A DNA stretch of 64,000 bases from Lachnospiraceae bacterium (GTDB lineage Bacteria; Bacillota; Clostridia; Lachnospirales; Lachnospiraceae), in assembly GCA_017623675.1 (NCBI GenBank), contig JAGAOO010000036.1, forward strand, positions 62,001 to 126,000. Reading direction: 5' to 3'. Positions within the stretch are counted from its first letter, which is position 1. Every line of letters starts with the position of its first letter. The translations under genes and the position numbers were made by a program. Positions 62,944-64,000 of the stretch are shown here, piece after piece. The notes below the pieces were generated by a model that did not search any database, was not told the DNA's origin, and saw only the letters and a list, made by a program, of their open reading frames with translations.

Positions 62944-64000
62944 ATGAAGAAAACAGCGTTAATCATGGCTGGTGGTCGTGGCGAGCGTTTCTGGCCAAAG
63001 AGTCGTAAGAATCTGCCGAAACAGTTCTTGTCCTTAACCGGCGATGGAAAAACTATGATACAATTAACGGTGGAACGAATACTACCTTTAGTAGCTATGG
63101 AGGACATCTATATTGCTACGAATCGGGATTATAAAGCATTGGTTCAGGAACAACTTCCGGAACTACCGGAAGAGAATATCTTATGCGAGCCAATTGGACG
63201 GAATACAGCACCGTGTATCGGCCTGGGTGCCATTCATATTTCTAAAAAATATGAGGATGCCATTATGATGGTGCTTCCTTCTGACCATTTAATCAAATAC
63301 AATCAAATGTTTGTAAACACTTTAAAACAGGGTTGTGAAATTGCAGAACAGGGACCAAATCTGGTAACCATTGGCATTACTCCGGATTATCCGGAAACCG
63401 GATATGGTTATATCAAGTTTATTCCGGAAGAGACAGACGGACATGCCTACGCAGTTGACCGTTTTGTAGAAAAGCCAAGTCTTGAGGTTGCAAAAGAATA
63501 TCTTGCTACAGAACAATATCTCTGGAACAGTGGTATGTTCATGTGGAAAGTTTCTACCATATTAGATAACTTAAAGCAGTTTATGCCTAGCATCTATAAC
63601 GGATTACAGATTATTAAGACTGCTATTGGCACAGAGGAGCAGGATTCTGTTCTGGAAACCGAATTCACCGCTTTCCCTTCCGAATCCATTGATTATGGTA
63701 TCATGGAGAAAGCCCAGAATATCTATATCTTACCTGGCACCTTTGGGTGGGATGATGTTGGCTCTTGGCTGGCTGTTGGTCGTATTCGCAAATCAAACGA
63801 ACAGGGTAATGTTGTCAATGGTAATATTATTACCGTTGGAACAAAGAATTGTATTATTGAAGGCGGACAAAAATTAATTGCCACTGTTGGCTTAGAAGAT
63901 TTAATTATTGTAGACACACCGGATGCAACTTTAATCTGTGAAAAGAACAGTGCCGGAGATATTAAGAAGGTATTGGAAAACTTAAAGATTTGCAATCGGG
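62944..64000 (+). CDS. manC: Mannose-1-phosphate guanylyltransferase (3' end cut off by window edge)
   Basis: Makes GDP-mannose from mannose 1-phosphate and GTP, for surface polysaccharides. The frame is open to the window edge, giving 352 residues, close to the usual 350-360 of the short GMP form. The start is preceded by AGGAGGAATGTAA. Nucleotidyltransferase features: ALIMAGGRGERFWPKSRKN at 5-23 (signature GGxGxRxWPxSR), PKQFLSL near 25, CEPIGRNTAPCIGLGAI near 81, VLPSDHLI near 108, FVEKPSLEVAKEYL near 173, YLWNSGMFMW near 191 and LPGTFGWDDVGSW near 261. Little of the C-terminus should be missing. Placed divergently from pgcA, which could supply mannose 1-phosphate if it has that activity. 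Confidence 0.92.
   Translation, partial: MKKTALIMAGGRGERFWPKSRKNLPKQFLSLTGDGKTMIQLTVERILPLVAMEDIYIATNRDYKALVQEQLPELPEENILCEPIGRNTAPCIGLGAIHISKKYEDAIMMVLPSDHLIKYNQMFVNTLKQGCEIAEQGPNLVTIGITPDYPETGYGYIKFIPEETDGHAYAVDRFVEKPSLEVAKEYLATEQYLWNSGMFMWKVSTILDNLKQFMPSIYNGLQIIKTAIGTEEQDSVLETEFTAFPSESIDYGIMEKAQNIYILPGTFGWDDVGSWLAVGRIRKSNEQGNVVNGNIITVGTKNCIIEGGQKLIATVGLEDLIIVDTPDATLICEKNSAGDIKKVLENLKICNR

Overview
The window looks like a chromosomal segment of a low-GC Firmicute of the family Lachnospiraceae. It carries a complete acetyl-CoA-to-butyryl-CoA operon in the order thl-crt-hbd-bcd-etfB-etfA, plus the phosphotransbutyrylase/butyrate kinase pair, [FeFe]-hydrogenase maturases, an NfnAB-type transhydrogenase, and several families I associate with Lachnospiraceae (DUF6062-like, DUF6106-like, a TPR/charged-helix pair beside mreB). 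Kinase-route butyrate producers such as Coprococcus are the closest guess; that is inference, not a database match. Most genes lie on the minus strand. No CRISPR array, intact insertion sequence or prophage is visible.

Layout. 1-873: start of a secreted protein with InlB-like repeats, cut by the window edge. 1.2-3.3 kb: ptb-buk on the plus strand. 4.2-10.3 kb: the butyryl-CoA operon on the minus strand. 10.4-21.3 kb: YgiQ-type radical SAM enzyme, MreB, a very large charged-helix protein with a degenerate AAA-like domain, its TPR neighbour, rhomboid protease, glycerol kinase, YbjQ-like protein. 21.5-31.7 kb: amidohydrolase, YhcC-type radical SAM protein, a transposase-like fragment, carAB behind a possible attenuator, queH, a 77-residue orphan, guaB. 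31.7-37.7 kb: nfnAB, class B sortase, folA, thyA, an HTH protein fused to an aldolase-like domain lacking its Schiff-base lysine, and an HExxH protein. 37.8-43.9 kb: groESL with CIRCE, DUF6062 protein, DUF2225 protein, glnS, tRNA-Thr. 44-52.7 kb: sigH-like factor, rlmB, mrnC, cysS, GNAT, hydF, hydG, hydE, ispF. 52.9-53.4 kb: tRNA-Val, tRNA-Met and a compact type I toxin-antitoxin locus. 53.4-64 kb: cell envelope genes (two GH25 muramidases, alpha/beta hydrolase, LCP ligase, glmS, phosphoglucomutase, start of manC).

How it fits together. The Bcd/EtfAB branch is known to couple crotonyl-CoA reduction to ferredoxin reduction. Reduced ferredoxin can be reoxidised by an [FeFe] hydrogenase, whose maturases HydEFG are here although the hydrogenase itself is not, or used by NfnAB to make NADPH. 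Ptb and Buk then convert butyryl-CoA to butyrate with ATP formation. The right-hand third supplies peptidoglycan precursors, wall polymer attachment and wall turnover.

The least ordinary elements are the type I toxin with antisense RNA at 53.1-53.4 kb, the HTH/pseudo-aldolase fusion at 36.3-37.2 kb, the charged-helix/pseudo-AAA protein with its TPR partner next to mreB, the four 16-bp tandem repeats in front of the sigH-like gene, a predicted lipoprotein sortase, and several structured leaders.
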